Shown here one piece after another: positions 5,556 through 6,085 of a stretch of DNA of 6,085 nt. How positions within the stretch are numbered: the stretch's first letter is position 1; each line of letters opens with the position of its first letter. The notes under the pieces are model-generated. The model searched no databases. It was given only the letters and a program-made list of their open reading frames with translations, and was not told the origin of the DNA. The DNA is from Alphaproteobacteria bacterium. Lineage in GTDB: Bacteria > Pseudomonadota > Alphaproteobacteria > Rhizobiales > Devosiaceae. The position numbers and the translations under genes are program-made. The stretch spans positions 1-6,085 of the forward strand of contig JAHJOS010000135.1 of assembly GCA_018820005.1 (NCBI GenBank), given 5' to 3'.

Positions 5556-6085
5556 TTACTGTCGGCCGCCGTCGAGCACGGCCAGATGGGCATAGCGGCG
5601 GGCCGAGCGACCATAGACGACGGCCGGCATGGCCATGGGCGTCGCGCCATGGGCAAAGGCGACATCGTTGACGATCTTGGTGGAGACGTCGCGCACCTTG
5701 TCTTCGAGGGCAAGATCGTCCGGCCAGATCAGCCGCAGGCCCGAGATGCGCTGTTCCATGATGGGCTGCACGCCCAGCCAATAGGGCTCGTCGAGTGCCG
5801 TCATGGCCCCAAGCAGGCGGGTATGGGTCGAGCCATTGTGCCGCAGCGGCAGCAGGATCATCTCGAAGCTGACCTTGGTATGTATGGCCGTGGTGCCCTG
5901 GAAGGTCACCAGCGCCACGGCGTGGTCTTCAGTGACGGCGCGGATCAGGGTGTCCATGGCGTCGCCGTCGCGCTCATGCCAGAGCGTCGAAAACGAGCGA
6001 CCCTTGAGTTCGCGGCAATAGCTCGAGCACAGGTGCGAGCCGGCCAGGCGGAAGGAGAACTTGTCGCTCTCGTCGAGTTCGAGAA
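5556..6085 (-). CDS. PAS_5 family protein, start beyond the right edge
   Basis: The frame that ends in TAA at 5556-5558 is open to the right edge, giving 175 visible codons. The ATG at 5957 is internal, because the conserved domain continues upstream of it. The sequence fits the PAS_5 family (PF07310, formerly DUF1457): FRLAGSHLC (visible residues 11-19), ELKGRSFSTLW (25-35), LPLRHNGSTHTRLLGA (78-93) and EPYWLG (99-104). Family members are mostly about 180-220 residues, so perhaps 10-40 residues are missing. PAS folds sense ligands or redox state or mediate protein contacts; no output domain is seen in the visible part. The C-terminal tail after about residue 120 is less conserved and contains a helical acidic stretch. 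It would be the first gene visible of the minus-strand run with PilZ and the peptidase, though a hairpin separates it from the PilZ gene. Confidence 0.85.
   Translation of the reverse strand, partial: LELDESDKFSFRLAGSHLCSSYCRELKGRSFSTLWHERDGDAMDTLIRAVTEDHAVALVTFQGTTAIHTKVSFEMILLPLRHNGSTHTRLLGAMTALDEPYWLGVQPIMEQRISGLRLIWPDDLALEDKVRDVSTKIVNDVAFAHGATPMAMPAVVYGRSARRYAHLAVLDGGRQ

Noticed and set aside
1..6085. Defence system, mobile element, CRISPR or phage remnant
   Set aside because: No transposase, integrase, nuclease, repeat array or target-site duplication is visible. Gene content and composition look like core chromosome throughout.

Overview
The window looks like chromosomal DNA of an alphaproteobacterium of the order Hyphomicrobiales (Rhizobiales), most likely a Devosia-like genus. 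The reasons are high G+C with strongly GC-biased third positions, a DUF3126-type gene next to cysE, a PAS_5 (PF07310) protein beside a two-domain PilZ protein, a BTLCP/Peptidase_C93 protein, and a full CtrA-type TTAA-N7-TTAAC box. The taxonomic call is inference from gene content. There is no sign of a mobile element, CRISPR array, tRNA or rRNA.

Left part (1-2181, plus strand): an alpha/beta-hydrolase with an intact Ser-Asp-His triad, then serine O-acetyltransferase cysE with its own probable sigma-70 promoter, then a 72-residue DUF3126-type protein. CysE makes O-acetylserine for cysteine synthesis. The role of its two neighbours is unknown.

Middle part (2184-3302): the DUF3126 gene meets a minus-strand gene tail to tail, with only 2 bases between the stop codons. 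That gene encodes an uncharacterised single-pass membrane protein. It diverges from a small plus-strand protein with three probable membrane segments. The 120-base region between the two starts holds a perfect CtrA-type box, so either or both may be under cell-cycle control. A strong 17-bp hairpin (3340-3376) ends transcription from both sides.

Right part (3432-6085, all minus strand): read in the direction of transcription, a PAS_5 protein cut by the right edge, a tandem-PilZ protein (first copy degenerate, second with intact c-di-GMP motifs), a secreted four-cysteine protein of unknown function, and a secreted BTLCP cysteine peptidase related to LapG. The order suggests a sensory/c-di-GMP/cell-envelope group. 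No LapD, LapA or diguanylate cyclase gene is visible, so this remains a hypothesis. Two gaps in the run hold conspicuous dyads and direct repeats that could be operators or terminators.

The most interesting points are the CtrA box, the PAS-PilZ-secreted protein-peptidase run, the operator-like repeats at 4119-4137 and 5464-5482, and the orphan secreted protein at 4206-4730. Nothing here is clear evidence of a wholly new system.
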